The notes under the pieces: model-generated
What the model was told of the DNA's origin: nothing
Databases searched by the model: none
What the model saw: the letters and a program-made list of their open reading frames with translations, nothing else
In this document: one piece after another, positions 40,822 to 49,408 of the stretch
Layout: each line of letters starts with the position of its first letter
How positions within the stretch are numbered: position 1 is the stretch's first letter
Position numbers and translations under genes: made by a program
Assembly (NCBI RefSeq): GCF_026410255.1
Contig: NZ_JAPMLL010000018.1
Location: 1-49,594, forward strand
Length of the DNA stretch: 49,594 nt
Origin: Xanthomarina sp. F1114
GTDB taxonomy: Bacteria; Bacteroidota; Bacteroidia; Flavobacteriales; Flavobacteriaceae
Direction: 5' to 3'

Positions 40822-41294
40822 TGGAAGATTGCATTATAAAAACACCTCTTGGTTTTACTAAAATTACTGGAGACGAAAATGGCATCTCATCTATTATTGT
40901 ATTGAATTCCGAAGAACGAATTACTGATATTATTCCCATAGAATTAGAAGATTGCGTGCAGCAACTAAAAGAGTATTTTGAAGGTTTACGTAAAAATTTT
41001 GATCTTGAATTAAATCCAGAAGGCACAGATTTTCAAAAGAGAGTCTGGGACGCTTTATTAAAAATTCCCTTTGGAAAAACACTGTCTTATCTCGAACTTT
41101 CCAAACAACTTGGCGATGTTAAAGCTATAAGAGCTGTTGCCAATGCCAATGGTAAAAATCCCTTATGGATAGTAGTTCCTTGCCACAGAGTTATTGGTAG
41201 CGATGGCAGTTTAACGGGTTATGCTGGAGGTTTACACAGAAAAAAATGGTTGCTAGAACACGAAAGTCCGTATAAACAACAATCCCTTTTTTAA
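40821..41294 (+). CDS. ogt: Methylated-DNA--protein-cysteine methyltransferase
   Basis: This is a 157-residue suicide repair protein that removes alkyl groups from O6-alkylguanine. The acceptor Cys121 is in VVPCHRVIGSDGSLTGYAGG. The helix-turn-helix with the Arg finger is in KTLSYLELSKQLG and IRAVANANGKNPL. Single-domain length and lack of an Ada N-terminal domain favour the Ogt type. It is coupled to the CNNM/CBS gene by a one-base overlap (TAATG). Confidence 0.94.
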   Translation: MEDCIIKTPLGFTKITGDENGISSIIVLNSEERITDIIPIELEDCVQQLKEYFEGLRKNFDLELNPEGTDFQKRVWDALLKIPFGKTLSYLELSKQLGDVKAIRAVANANGKNPLWIVVPCHRVIGSDGSLTGYAGGLHRKKWLLEHESPYKQQSLF

Positions 41295-41368
41295 TTTAAA
41301 TCTTCATGTTTTTTCAAAATTTAAAATTCAACAAAAACATATATCTTTAGTCTTTAAAACCTTCATAA

Positions 41369-43780
41369 ATGAAATACCTCAAATTTTTAGTTTCCCTGCT
41401 GCTTCTTATTGGCATTTTTTTTATTTTAAACACCAAGTTGGGGGCAGTTCCTGCTCTAGGCGAATTTTTAAATCCAGCTCAAGGAATCTGGCAAAATGAA
41501 CAAACCGAATCTACTACTGGAAATGTAGAGATTCCTAACCTTTCGGAGAAGGTAACTGTGCACTACGATGAAAACCTTGTACCTCATATTTTTGCACAAA
41601 ACGACACAGATTTGTACCGAGCGCAAGGCTATATTACTGCCAAACATAGACTTTGGCAAATGGATTTCCAAACCTTTGCAGCTGCCGGAAGATTATCTGA
41701 AATTATTGGTGAAAAAGCTTTGGATTACGATAGAGCCCAACGCAGAAAAGGCATAGGTTTTGGTGCCGAAAACGCCATAAAGAAAATGGAAGCTGAAGAT
41801 CCAGAGATTATAGAGCTTCTAGAAGCTTACAGCGATGGAGTTAATAGTTATATTCAATCTTTAAACCCAAAAGACTATCCTGTAGAATACAAATTGTTAG
41901 GCTATCAGCCGGAATTATGGGCTTTAGATAAAACAGCCTATTTACTTATGTATATGACAGATATGTTGTGTAGTAGAGAGCACGATTTAGAATATACCAA
42001 TGCCTTGAGGTTATTAGGTGAAGAGCGATTTGATTTGTTATACCCAGATTTTTTTGATGTAAACGATCCAATTATTTCTAAAGAAACAGATTGGAGCTAT
42101 ATAGAAACCGCTATTACTGAAACCCCACTTAGCGAATTACCCTTAGATTCTATTGCGGAAACCATGGAAAAACCTCACGCTAATAATGGGAGTAATAATT
42201 GGGCGGTATCTGGTAAAAAATCTTATTCTGGTAATCCCATTCTTGCCAACGATCCACACTTAGGCCTTAATTTACCATCAATATGGTTTGTTATGCAATT
42301 GGCTACTCCAGAACATAACTCTTATGGCGCAACCCTTCCTGGAGCCATGGGCGTGGTTTCAGGTTTTAATACAGATATTGCATGGGCAGAAACCAATGCC
42401 ACAAGAGATGTCAAGGATTGGTATAAAATTGAATTTAAGGATAAGAGTAGAACTCAGTATAAATATAATGGTGCCTGGAAAGATGCTACCTTAAGGGTTG
42501 AAGAAATAAAAATTAACGGAAAAGAAACCTTTATAGACTCGGTAATTTATACCCATCATGGGCCTGTAAGTTACGATCATACTTTTAAAGGCAACGGACA
42601 AGAAGTAGGTTATGCTATGAAATGGATTGGGCATATTGGTGGTAACAATCAAAGAACTTTAATCGATTTAAACTCATCAAAAAATTACGACGATTACTTA
42701 GCAGCTCTTCAACATTGGGTGGCTCCAGCTCAAAACTTTGCCTTTGCATCAACTTCAGGAGATATTGCCTTATGGATTCAAGGGTTATTTCCAAATAAGT
42801 GGCAAGGACAAGGAAAGTTTTTAATGGATGGCAGCAATCCAGATCACGACTGGCAAAGCTTTATTCCTAAAGAGAATAACGCCTTTTCAAAAAATCCAGA
42901 ACGTGGTTTTGTAAGTTCGGCAAATCAACATCCTGTAGATAAATCTTATCCGTTTTATGTGTTTAACGATGGTTATGAAACTTATAGAAACCGTGTGATT
43001 AACGATTTCTTCCGTTCAAAAGAAACCTTTAACATTCAAGATTTTAAAGACCTTCAAAACAATAATTATAATTTAAGAGCTTCTGAATTATTGCCATACA
43101 TGTTAGAACACATAGATAATTCTAGCTTGAGTAACGAAGAACAAGAGGTTTTAAAACTTATTACAGCCTGGGATTATAATAGCGATATCGATAAAATTGC
43201 TCCGAGTATTTGGGATTTATGGTGGAAGAAATTATACCCATTAACCTGGGATGAATTTGATGATGAAAACATAGCTTATATGAAACCGTTTATGTACCAA
43301 ACCATCTATTTACTTAAAAACTATCCAGAAGATGAACTTATGGATATTGTAGCAACACCTGAAAAAGAAACAGCTAAAGACCTGTTTTTAATTACTTTTA
43401 AAGAAACAGTTAAAGAGCTTAATGAATGGAAAGAAATTCATGGCAATTATAACTGGCAAGCTTATAAAGCGACTTATGTTGGACATTTATTACAGGGTTT
43501 ACCTGCTTTTTCTAGATTCGATTTACCAATTGGTGGAGACAGACATACCGTAAATGCAGCCGATACCAATCATGGTCCTTCTTGGAGAATGATTGTAGAA
43601 ATGACATCGCCACCAACCGCTTTAGGAATATATCCAGGAGGTCAATCTGGAAATCCAGGCAGTAAATATTACGATAATTTTATTGATCGTTGGGCTGTTG
43701 GAGAATATTTTGAAGCTCTCTTTATTCAAGATCAAAACAACACAGAAGGCGTAATTTCCACCCAAACTTTAACTCCGTAA
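41369..43780 (+). CDS. Penicillin acylase family N-terminal nucleophile hydrolase
   Basis: This 803-residue exported Ntn-hydrolase has an N-terminal membrane anchor or signal (residues ~5-22). The A-chain region includes DLYRAQGYITAKHRLWQMDF. Autocleavage is expected before the nucleophile Ser275 in NNGSNNWAVSG. The B chain has LANDPHLGLNLPSIWF with the substrate-site Asp, plus the oxyanion Asn further on. Known family substrates include beta-lactam side chains and acyl-homoserine lactones; the sequence does not show which applies. A near-consensus -7 box, TATCTTTA, lies at 41342-41349. The next gene follows after 2 bases. Confidence 0.9.
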   Translation: MKYLKFLVSLLLLIGIFFILNTKLGAVPALGEFLNPAQGIWQNEQTESTTGNVEIPNLSEKVTVHYDENLVPHIFAQNDTDLYRAQGYITAKHRLWQMDFQTFAAAGRLSEIIGEKALDYDRAQRRKGIGFGAENAIKKMEAEDPEIIELLEAYSDGVNSYIQSLNPKDYPVEYKLLGYQPELWALDKTAYLLMYMTDMLCSREHDLEYTNALRLLGEERFDLLYPDFFDVNDPIISKETDWSYIETAITETPLSELPLDSIAETMEKPHANNGSNNWAVSGKKSYSGNPILANDPHLGLNLPSIWFVMQLATPEHNSYGATLPGAMGVVSGFNTDIAWAETNATRDVKDWYKIEFKDKSRTQYKYNGAWKDATLRVEEIKINGKETFIDSVIYTHHGPVSYDHTFKGNGQEVGYAMKWIGHIGGNNQRTLIDLNSSKNYDDYLAALQHWVAPAQNFAFASTSGDIALWIQGLFPNKWQGQGKFLMDGSNPDHDWQSFIPKENNAFSKNPERGFVSSANQHPVDKSYPFYVFNDGYETYRNRVINDFFRSKETFNIQDFKDLQNNNYNLRASELLPYMLEHIDNSSLSNEEQEVLKLITAWDYNSDIDKIAPSIWDLWWKKLYPLTWDEFDDENIAYMKPFMYQTIYLLKNYPEDELMDIVATPEKETAKDLFLITFKETVKELNEWKEIHGNYNWQAYKATYVGHLLQGLPAFSRFDLPIGGDRHTVNAADTNHGPSWRMIVEMTSPPTALGIYPGGQSGNPGSKYYDNFIDRWAVGEYFEALFIQDQNNTEGVISTQTLTP

Positions 43781-43782
43781 TC

Positions 43783-44139
43783 ATGACAAAAAACATCATT
43801 AATTTTATAGTAACAATAGTCTTAGCCATTATTCTTTCACAGTTTTTACCTTGGTGGTCGGTTATGGTAGCAGCCTTTGCCACAGGTCTGTTTTTTAGTT
43901 TGAAACGTGCTTCGGTATTTGTCGTACCTTTTTTAGCTATTACTCTTTTCTGGGTGACCTATTCCTTTTGGTTAAGCAGTACTAACGATTTTATTCTAGC
44001 TAAAAAGATGGCCGTATTATTACCTTTAAATGGAAATGCTTATCTTTTAATTTTAGTTACGGGAATTATTGGAGGTCTTGCTGCTGGAGTTGCTGGAATA
44101 TTTGGAAAACAATGCGTAACTTTATTATCTAAGTCTTAA
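43783..44139 (+). CDS. Small four-helix membrane protein, function unknown
   Basis: This 118-residue hydrophobic protein has about four membrane helices (residues ~5-25, 27-45, 46-65 and 84-110). Notable residues are the aromatic turn LPWWSVMVAAF and the glycine-rich last helix GIIGGLAAGVAGIFG. I do not recognise a characterised family. It starts 2 bases after the penicillin-acylase gene and ends 11 bases before an exonuclease gene, so it is within an operon-like run. Confidence 0.75.
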   Translation: MTKNIINFIVTIVLAIILSQFLPWWSVMVAAFATGLFFSLKRASVFVVPFLAITLFWVTYSFWLSSTNDFILAKKMAVLLPLNGNAYLLILVTGIIGGLAAGVAGIFGKQCVTLLSKS

Positions 44140-44150
44140 AAATTGTTTAG

Positions 44151-44864
44151 ATGATTAATAAATTAAATCTCGAGAATATTCTTTTTCTGGACATTGAAAC
44201 TGTTCCAGAAAATCAGCATTTCTCAGATTTAGATAAAACCAAACAAGACCTTTGGGAACAAAAAACCCAATATCAAAGAAAAGACGAATTCACTGCCGAA
44301 GAATTCTACGATAGAGCCGGCATTTGGGCCGAATTTGGTAAAATAGTCTGCATATCGGTAGGCTATTTTAAATATCAAGGAGATATTAGAACCTTTCGGG
44401 TAACTTCTTTTTACGGAGAAGAAACCGATATTTTAAAAGATTTTAAAAATCTGCTTGCCTCACATTTCAGTCAGACCAAACACTTATTATGCGCCCATAA
44501 TGGAAAGGAATTCGATTTTCCGTACATCGCCAGACGGATGATTATTCATGGCATAGAATTGCCATACAAATTAAATCTCTTTGGTAAAAAACCTTGGGAA
44601 GTACCACATCTGGACACTTTAGAATTATGGAAATTTGGCGATTATAAGCATTATACTTCTTTAAAATTACTGACTAATATTTTAGGAATCCCTTCGCCTA
44701 AAGATGATATTGATGGCAGTGAAGTCTATCGGGTTTATTACGAAGAAAAGGAAATAGACCGGATTATTACCTATTGTGAAAAAGACACGATTGCTGTGGC
44801 TCAAATCTTCTTGAAACTCCGTGGCGATGAGTTGCTTCATACTAATGAGATTGTGCACATATAA
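44151..44864 (+). CDS. DEDDy-type 3'-5' exonuclease (PolB exonuclease-like)
   Basis: This 237-residue RNase H-fold exonuclease has all three Exo motifs. Exo I is LFLDIETVPE (Asp and Glu), Exo II is CAHNGKEFDFPYI (Asp) and Exo III is YCEKDTIAV, the Tyr-x3-Asp form that defines DEDDy. It resembles stand-alone PolB-type proofreading domains common in Bacteroidota. The substrate, DNA or RNA, is not shown by the sequence. It is the last gene of the run starting with the penicillin acylase gene. Confidence 0.87.
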   Translation: MINKLNLENILFLDIETVPENQHFSDLDKTKQDLWEQKTQYQRKDEFTAEEFYDRAGIWAEFGKIVCISVGYFKYQGDIRTFRVTSFYGEETDILKDFKNLLASHFSQTKHLLCAHNGKEFDFPYIARRMIIHGIELPYKLNLFGKKPWEVPHLDTLELWKFGDYKHYTSLKLLTNILGIPSPKDDIDGSEVYRVYYEEKEIDRIITYCEKDTIAVAQIFLKLRGDELLHTNEIVHI

Positions 44865-44925
44865 AAACCATCCTAATTAAGAACCAAATTAAAATCTAGC
44901 TATTTAAAAATAACTACATTTACAT

Positions 44926-46617
44926 ATGCCAAATACGCATTTACTTACTGTTAAAAACCTATCTATTTCTTTCACTTCTAACAGCATAGAGAAAGAGATT
45001 ATCCATGATATTTCCTTTCATTTAAAAACCAATGAAATTCTTGGAATTGTTGGAGAATCCGGTTCTGGAAAATCGGTGTCGTCTCTTGCTATACTTGGAC
45101 TATTACCAAAACAAGTTTCCAAAATAACCACTGGAAGCATTTTGTACAATGGTGTAGATTTAACTAAAATTAATTCCAAGGATTTTCAAAAAATAAGAGG
45201 GAACGATATTGCCATGATTTTTCAAGAACCTATGAGTTCTTTAAACCCATCCATGCCTTGTGGAAAACAAGTATTAGAAATTTTATTACAGCACACAAAA
45301 CTCTCTAAAAAGGAAGCTAAAACTGAGACTTTAGAACTTTTTAAAAAGGTAAAACTCCCAAATCCAGAACGCGTTTATAAAGCTTATCCACATGAAATCT
45401 CTGGTGGTCAGAAGCAACGGGTTATGATTGCCATGGCAATAGCATGTAAACCTAAAATTTTGATTGCAGACGAACCAACAACAGCTTTAGATGTTACCGT
45501 ACAAAAGGAGATTATTTTGCTCTTAAAACAGTTGCAGGCTGAAGAAGATATGAGCATTATTTTTATTTCGCACGATTTATCTCTGGTCTCTGAAATTTCA
45601 GATCGGATTTTAGTTATGTATCAAGGGAATATTGTAGAGCAAGGTTCAGTTCTTCAAATTTTTAAAAGTCCAGAACATATTTATACAAAAGCCTTGATCA
45701 ACTCCAAACCTTCCCTAGATGTGCGATTAAAAAGACTTCCTACCATAAAAGATTTTATGAATGAAACTACGGATAGGTCTATTGTTTCTAGCGAAGACAG
45801 AAAGCTATTTCATAAAAACATTTATTCTAAAGCACCATTATTAGAAGTGATTAATTTGGAGAAATCTTATATTTCTAAATCTGGTTGGTTTTCTAAACCT
45901 GAAGTTTTTAAAGCTGTAGATCAAGTTAATTTTAAATTATATGAAGGTGAAACCCTTGGTTTAGTTGGAGAATCTGGTTGTGGAAAATCTACTTTAGCAA
46001 ATGCCATTTTACAATTAGACAAAGCTACATCTGGATCTATTTTATATGAAGGTATAGATATCACTAAACTATCTAAAAAAGAAGTAAGAAAACTTAGAAA
46101 AGACATTCAAATTATTTTTCAAGATCCTTATGCTTCATTAAATCCACGAATTCCTGTTGGAAAAGCCATTATGGAACCTATGAAAGTTCATGGTATTGGA
46201 GTTTCAGAGGAAGAAAGAAAAAATCTCGTTTTAGATTTATTGCTGAAAGTTGGTTTAGATGAAACGTATTTTAATAGATATCCTCATGAATTTTCTGGAG
46301 GACAAAGACAGCGAATTGGCATTGCACGAGCCATTTCTATAGAGCCAAAATTAATTATTTGCGATGAGTCTGTTTCCGCTTTAGATATTTCTGTTCAAGC
46401 ACAAGTACTTAATTTGTTGAACGATTTAAAAGAGAATTTTGGATTTACTTATATTTTTATTTCACACGATCTAGCTGTGGTGAAATATATGTCCGATCAA
46501 TTAATAGTTATGAATCAAGGACAAATTGAAGAAATGGACGATGCCGATGTTATTTATAACCATCCGAAGAAAAACTATACCAAAAAATTAATTCATGCTA
46601 TTCCAAAAGGATTATAA
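44926..46617 (+). CDS. Fused two-domain oligopeptide/dipeptide ABC transporter ATPase (DppD-DppF type)
   Basis: This is a 563-residue tandem ABC ATPase. Domain 1 has Walker A GESGSGKS (residues 43-50), ISGGQKQR and IADEPTTALDV. Domain 2 has Walker A GESGCGKST (about 347-355), FSGGQRQR and ICDESVSALDI. Each domain ends with an oligopeptide-type C-terminal extension (SPEHIYTKALINSKPS; HPKKNYTKKLIHAIP). It corresponds to DppD and DppF joined in one chain, as in E. coli GsiA/YejF. No permease or binding-protein genes are adjacent, so its membrane partners must be encoded elsewhere. A weak promoter-like TACATTTA lies just upstream. Confidence 0.93.
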   Translation: MPNTHLLTVKNLSISFTSNSIEKEIIHDISFHLKTNEILGIVGESGSGKSVSSLAILGLLPKQVSKITTGSILYNGVDLTKINSKDFQKIRGNDIAMIFQEPMSSLNPSMPCGKQVLEILLQHTKLSKKEAKTETLELFKKVKLPNPERVYKAYPHEISGGQKQRVMIAMAIACKPKILIADEPTTALDVTVQKEIILLLKQLQAEEDMSIIFISHDLSLVSEISDRILVMYQGNIVEQGSVLQIFKSPEHIYTKALINSKPSLDVRLKRLPTIKDFMNETTDRSIVSSEDRKLFHKNIYSKAPLLEVINLEKSYISKSGWFSKPEVFKAVDQVNFKLYEGETLGLVGESGCGKSTLANAILQLDKATSGSILYEGIDITKLSKKEVRKLRKDIQIIFQDPYASLNPRIPVGKAIMEPMKVHGIGVSEEERKNLVLDLLLKVGLDETYFNRYPHEFSGGQRQRIGIARAISIEPKLIICDESVSALDISVQAQVLNLLNDLKENFGFTYIFISHDLAVVKYMSDQLIVMNQGQIEEMDDADVIYNHPKKNYTKKLIHAIPKGL

Positions 46618-47216
46618 CATGAATACTTTTTTAGTTAAATACATCAAACTTTTAATAAAGCGTCCGGTACTTTGCAAACTAGAATTTAATTTGCTCTCGT
46701 AATTTGTAGGTTGTTTAGGTAGATTTGGGGCAAAATTCATAAGTAATAGTTTTAGCAGATTTGGGGATTCTTTTTATTCTAAATTTATAATAGATTTGGG
46801 GCAAATTATAAATTTAAAGTTTTAAAGAATTAGGTCAATTAGTTATTTAGATTTGGTTCTGCTAATATGAAACTTTTTTTGACTTATTCAGCTAAAATAC
46901 ACAATAAATCGATGAAATACTTAAAATTTTAACATTTAAGACAAATTATTATTACTTTTCTTACATATAAATGGTTTGTAATTTTTGTGTATTACAAAAT
47001 AAAGCCACAAATCCAGAAATAAAATTAGTTTTATATTTCGGAGTTTATGGCTCTAAATTATGTCTTAAAAAGACTTTATTTTATATTTTAGAAATGATTT
47101 CTTTTCAAACGTATTTTAAGTAGTGATTTTATTTTTCTACTTAAATAAATGGAGTTCCTTAAAAACTCATTTTATTTGTTGTGTCTATTTTATATAATGG
47201 ACAAATGGAATTCGTA
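46618..47216. other. 600-bp gene-free region between convergent genes
   Basis: This strongly AT-rich stretch lies between the ABC ATPase (+) and the CoA-transferase B gene (-). I see no convincing gene; the only small frame after the ATPase is 27 codons from ATG 46619 and matches nothing I know. It contains short AGATTTGG repeats (46720-46858) and a perfect 8-bp inverted repeat, TTTGTAAT/ATTACAAA, at 46975-46998 with an 8-base spacer. The inverted repeat could be a weak terminator or binding site. Confidence 0.6.
46720..46858 (+). repeat. Short direct repeats AGATTTGGGG in a gene-free region
   Basis: AGATTTGGGG occurs at 46721-46730, 46757-46766 and 46792-46801, with start-to-start distances of 36 and 35. 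A partial copy, AGATTTGGTT, is at 46849-46858. Copies 1 and 3 share TAGATTTGGGGCAAA (15 bases). Copies 1, 3 and 4 preceded by T also match the -7 promoter consensus TAnnTTTG. The repeat units are too short and the intervening sequence too uneven for a CRISPR array. Confidence 0.6.
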
Positions 47217-47870
47217 TTAAATACTCATTTCAGGGATTTCTCCATCTATAATTAAGGTACCTTCGGTAGCTTTCTGGATTTCTTCTACAGAAACTCCTGG
47301 AGCACGTTCTAAGAGTTTAAATCCATTTTCAGTAACTTCTAGAACGGCTAGATTAGTCACCACCTTTTTAACACAGCCTACGCCCGTTAAAGGTAAACTA
47401 CATTTTTTAAGTAGTTTAGAGTCGCCCGCTCTGTTGGTATGCATCATGGCAACAATAATATTTTCGGCACTAGCAACTAAATCCATGGCACCACCCATCC
47501 CTTTTACCATTTTTCCTGGTATTTTCCAATTGGCTATATCGCCATTCTCTGCTACTTCCATAGCGCCAAGAATGGTTAAGTCTACGTGTTGTCCACGGAT
47601 CATGGAAAAGCTCATGGAGGAGTCAAAAAAACTAGCTCCAGGTAAAGCGGTAATGGTTTGTTTTCCTGCATTAATTAAATCGGCATCTTCTTCTCCTTCA
47701 AAAGGAAAAGGCCCCATTCCTAGAATGCCATTTTCACTTTGGAATTCCACTTCTATATCGTCTCTTACATAATTAGCTACTAGAGTTGGAATACCAATCC
47801 CTAGGTTAACATAGTAGCCATCTTGTACTTCTTTAGCTATGCGTTTAGCAATTCCTGTTTTATCTAACAT
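47217..47870 (-). CDS. 3-oxoacid CoA-transferase subunit B
   Basis: This 217-residue beta subunit of a family I CoA-transferase (succinyl-CoA:3-ketoacid type, ScoB/AtoA-like) has the catalytic Glu46 in QSENGILGMG, which forms the glutamyl-CoA thioester. Other signatures are VNLGIGIPTLVANY and WKIPGKMVKGMGGAMDL. With subunit A it transfers CoA between succinyl-CoA or acetyl-CoA and acetoacetate. It lies 90 bases downstream of the subunit A gene on the same strand, with no gene between them. Confidence 0.94.
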   Translation of the reverse strand: MLDKTGIAKRIAKEVQDGYYVNLGIGIPTLVANYVRDDIEVEFQSENGILGMGPFPFEGEEDADLINAGKQTITALPGASFFDSSMSFSMIRGQHVDLTILGAMEVAENGDIANWKIPGKMVKGMGGAMDLVASAENIIVAMMHTNRAGDSKLLKKCSLPLTGVGCVKKVVTNLAVLEVTENGFKLLERAPGVSVEEIQKATEGTLIIDGEIPEMSI

Positions 47871-47960
47871 TTTTTAAGTTTTAAGTGTCTAAAATTGAAC
47901 TTTAGTAGGTGCAATACGTATAATTTTTAATGCACGATATGTTCTTATAACTTCTTTTTA

Positions 47961-48662
47961 TTAATCTCTTTGTCTAACTGTAAGTTGTTCTATACGTTTC
48001 TCGTAGGCTTCTCCTTGAAAAATACGTTGTACAAAAATACCTGGGATATGAATTTGATTTGGGTCTAAACTTCCTACTGGAACTAATTCTTCCACCTCAG
48101 CGACAGTAATTTTTGCAGAACCACACATGGCGGGATTAAAATTCCTGGCGGTGCCTTTAAAAACTAAATTTCCTGCTGCATCGCCTTTCCAGGCTTTTAC
48201 AAAAGCAAAATCGGCTTTAAACGCCTGTTCTAAAACATACATTTTCCCATCAAATTCTCTAACTTCTTTACCTTCTGCCACTTCGGTTCCGTAACCTGCA
48301 GGTGTAAAAAACGCCGGGAAACCAGATTGTGCTGCACGACAACGTTCTACTAAAGTTCCTTGAGGTACTAATTCCACATCCAATTCGCCACTTAACATCT
48401 GACGTTCAAACTCGTCGTTTTCGCCAACATAAGAGGAAATCATTTTCTTAATTTGTTTTTTATGAAGTAGTAAACCTAAGCCAAAGTCGTCCACTCCAGC
48501 ATTATTTGAAATACAAGTGAGGTCTTTAAGGTTTAATTTTACCAACTCATTGATACTATTTTCTGGAATACCACAAAGCCCAAAACCTCCAAACATAAAG
48601 GTCATATTATCTTGAACGCCATCTAGCGCTTCATGAACATTTGCCACTTTTTTATTAATCAT
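47961..48662 (-). CDS. 3-oxoacid CoA-transferase subunit A
   Basis: This 233-residue alpha subunit (ScoA/AtoD-like) has the family motif [17 protein letters not shown], with the CoA-contacting glycines. Other segments are [46 protein letters not shown] and the C-terminal [10 protein letters not shown]. It pairs with the adjacent subunit B to activate acetoacetate in ketone-body or leucine/fatty-acid metabolism. It is first in the two-gene unit. A terminator belonging to the upstream lipoprotein locus lies 38 bases before its start codon. Confidence 0.94.
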   Translation of the reverse strand: MINKKVANVHEALDGVQDNMTFMFGGFGLCGIPENSINELVKLNLKDLTCISNNAGVDDFGLGLLLHKKQIKKMISSYVGENDEFERQMLSGELDVELVPQGTLVERCRAAQSGFPAFFTPAGYGTEVAEGKEVREFDGKMYVLEQAFKADFAFVKAWKGDAAGNLVFKGTARNFNPAMCGSAKITVAEVEELVPVGSLDPNQIHIPGIFVQRIFQGEAYEKRIEQLTVRQRD

Positions 48663-48699
48663 GTTACCGTTGTTTTATTGTAGTGGAAAAATACGAAAT

Positions 48700-48726
48700 A
48701 AAAAAGCCATTCTAAAAAGAATGGCT
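48700..48726 (-). terminator. Intrinsic terminator of the lipoprotein locus
   Basis: On the minus strand an 8-bp stem (AGCCATTC/GAATGGCT) with a 6-base loop is followed by TTTTT and further T-rich sequence. It lies about 30 bases after the stop of the decayed paralogue and just before the CoA-transferase A gene. Confidence 0.82.
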
Positions 48727-48758
48727 CAATTAATATGTTGCTTTTAAGATTAATTTCT

Positions 48759-48880
48759 TTAATCTTTTATAATTACAGGTAATGTTTCAGGAATATTGTC
48801 TGCATCAAATATTTGCGATTTCACCATATCTTAAATAATAAATTTTAATGTTCTCTGCTAAATATGCGTTTTCATTGTCT
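48759..48880 (-). pseudogene. Decayed, internally deleted paralogue of the adjacent lipoprotein
   Basis: On the minus strand, from 48879, one frame reads DNENAYLAENIKIYYL, nearly the same as NPNAYLSENIKIYYL of the neighbouring intact protein (its residues ~52-66), and then meets a stop. A second frame, 48827-48759, reads MVKSQIFDADNIPETLPVIIKD and ends in IIKD-stop like the intact protein's LLEIIKD-stop. Beginning and end of the homology are in different frames and about 80 residues between them are missing. The start and signal peptide are also gone. This is a remnant of a tandem duplication. Confidence 0.7.
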
Positions 48881-48901
48881 TATTTTATAAGTTTATATTG
48901 T

Positions 48902-49408
48902 TTAGTCTTTTATAATCTCTAATAATCTAACACTACTAACATCAGGATTTTCTGTCCAAACATTTACATTATTATACCAAACCTTATTGCAAACAGTATG
49001 GTTACTTCCATATCTATAACTTGTTTTAATTGTGTCTGTTTCAGTGTCATTCCATTCAATATACGTAATGGCATTATCCACTAAAAAAGTATTTGGTGTT
49101 AAGGACATTGCGTAAATATCTTCTTGAGAATCTTCAGGTGTAATAATTTTAAAATTCCTAGGAAAATCATAATTTGAATTATATACTTCTTCAACATCTC
49201 CATTTTCTTTTAAATAATAAATTTTTATATTTTCACTTAAATATGCATTTGGATTGTTAGGGTTTAACAAATCAATATTATTATTGTCTTTAAGAGTAAT
49301 TGTTATTCCGACATCTAAATTATAATAATCACTGCCATTGCTACTGTCATCTAAACTACAGGAAAGCATTAATAAACTTATTAAAAACAAGGCAATTGCA
49401 TTTCTCAT
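48902..49408 (-). CDS. Lipoprotein of unknown function
   Basis: This 168-residue protein has a lipoprotein signal peptide (lipobox LLMLSC, Cys17). An acidic SDDSSNGSDYY linker follows; such acidic residues after the Cys are a known surface-export signal in Bacteroidota. The mature part is Asn/Asp-rich and predicted beta-rich (DVGITITLKDNNNIDLL; AYLSENIKIYYLKENGDVEEVY). I recognise no characterised family; a small extracellular immunoglobulin-like domain is possible. A decayed paralogue lies directly downstream on the same strand. Nothing supportable is visible in the remaining 186 bases to the window end. Confidence 0.75.
   Translation of the reverse strand: MRNAIALFLISLLMLSCSLDDSSNGSDYYNLDVGITITLKDNNNIDLLNPNNPNAYLSENIKIYYLKENGDVEEVYNSNYDFPRNFKIITPEDSQEDIYAMSLTPNTFLVDNAITYIEWNDTETDTIKTSYRYGSNHTVCNKVWYNNVNVWTENPDVSSVRLLEIIKD

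Noticed and set aside
46619-46702. 27-codon frame directly after the ABC ATPase
   Set aside because: Very short, no motif, and no sign of conservation can be judged; not supportable as a gene.
46720-46858. Possible CRISPR array
   Set aside because: Repeat units are only 10-15 bases, the fourth copy is degenerate and unevenly spaced, and no cas gene is present.
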